Shown here: positions 63,979 to 64,000 of the stretch, piece by piece
How positions within the stretch are numbered: position 1 is the first letter of the stretch
Layout: the number at the start of each line of letters is the position of its first letter
Position numbers and translations under genes: made by a program
The notes under the pieces: generated by a model
The model's database searches: none
Seen by the model: only the letters and a program-made list of their open reading frames with translations
Told to the model about the DNA's origin: nothing
Origin: Marinihelvus fidelis
GTDB taxonomy: Bacteria; Pseudomonadota; Gammaproteobacteria; Xanthomonadales; SZUA-36
NCBI RefSeq assembly: GCF_008725655.1
Contig: NZ_VYXP01000004.1
Coordinates: 265,924 to 329,923, forward strand
Length of the DNA: 64,000 bases
Reading direction: 5' to 3'

Positions 63979-64000
63979 TCGGCGACATCCTTGTCGCCGA
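63979..64000. terminator. inverted repeat at the right edge of the window
   Basis: TCGGCGAC and GTCGCCGA pair perfectly around ATCCTT, 80 bp after the dihydroorotase stop. The sequence after it is outside the window, so it cannot be decided whether a T run follows. Confidence 0.35.

Overview
The window is high-GC chromosomal DNA of a gammaproteobacterium. This rests on gene content and order: pheA-aroA-cmk-rpsA-ihfB-lapA-lapB, aroC-asd-fimV-truA-trpFBA-accD-folC-dedD-cvpA-purF, tamA/tamB, and an imuB/dnaE2 mutasome. The DksA variant and the large Oar-type TonB receptor would fit a Xanthomonadales/Wenzhouxiangella-like lineage, but no genus can be named from the sequence alone. No insertion sequence, CRISPR array, prophage or rRNA gene was seen.

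Layout. (1) 1-8.75 kb: the 3' end of imuB, a DUF502 membrane protein, a compact reverse-strand pantothenate/CoA operon (DUF2520 protein, panB, panC, coaBC, coaX), and dnaE2 behind two LexA-like boxes; the CoA block separates imuB from dnaE2. (2) 9.0-9.8 kb: a pair of small exported c-type cytochromes. (3) 9.8-24.3 kb, reverse strand: a long series read from purF/cvpA through pheA, aroA, cmk, rpsA, ihfB, lapA, lapB, an initiating polyprenyl-phosphate sugar transferase, a WbpM-type dehydratase, galU, an esterase and nfuA. This is envelope polysaccharide and aromatic amino acid biology plus housekeeping. (4) 24.4-35.8 kb, reverse strand: the conserved dedD-folC-accD-trpABF-truA-fimV-asd-aroC-prmB block. 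(5) 35.8-37.4 kb, forward: psd and a translationally coupled exported protein of unknown function. (6) 37.4-45.05 kb: an accessory segment with a secreted 1654-residue RHS protein, two AT-richer candidate immunity genes behind its variable tip, and two toxin-antitoxin modules (FitAB/VapBC-like and BrnTA). (7) 45.1-64 kb: ppnN, an Oar-like TonB receptor, tRNA-Pro(CGG), small envelope proteins, tamB/tamA, a ZIP-like membrane protein, pepQ, cysS-sufE, a variant dksA, yidD and a dihydroorotase gene.

Many genes overlap by 4 bp (ATGA) or a few bases: DUF2520/panB/panC, aroA/cmk, wbpM/galU, esterase/nfuA, trpB/trpA, truA/trpF, aroC/asd, psd/next gene, RHS/immunity, tamA/tamB, cysS/sufE. This implies tight operons and translational coupling.

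The most unusual observations are: a leftover hisC 3' end squeezed between pheA and aroA; an intrinsic-terminator-shaped hairpin with a seven-T run inside the signal-peptide codons of tamA; a three-hairpin, Shine-Dalgarno-poor leader before rpsA; the compositional switch at the RHS core/tip boundary with linked candidate immunity genes; tandem palindromes over the promoter of the FitAB-like module; and a DksA with only two of the four zinc-binding cysteines.
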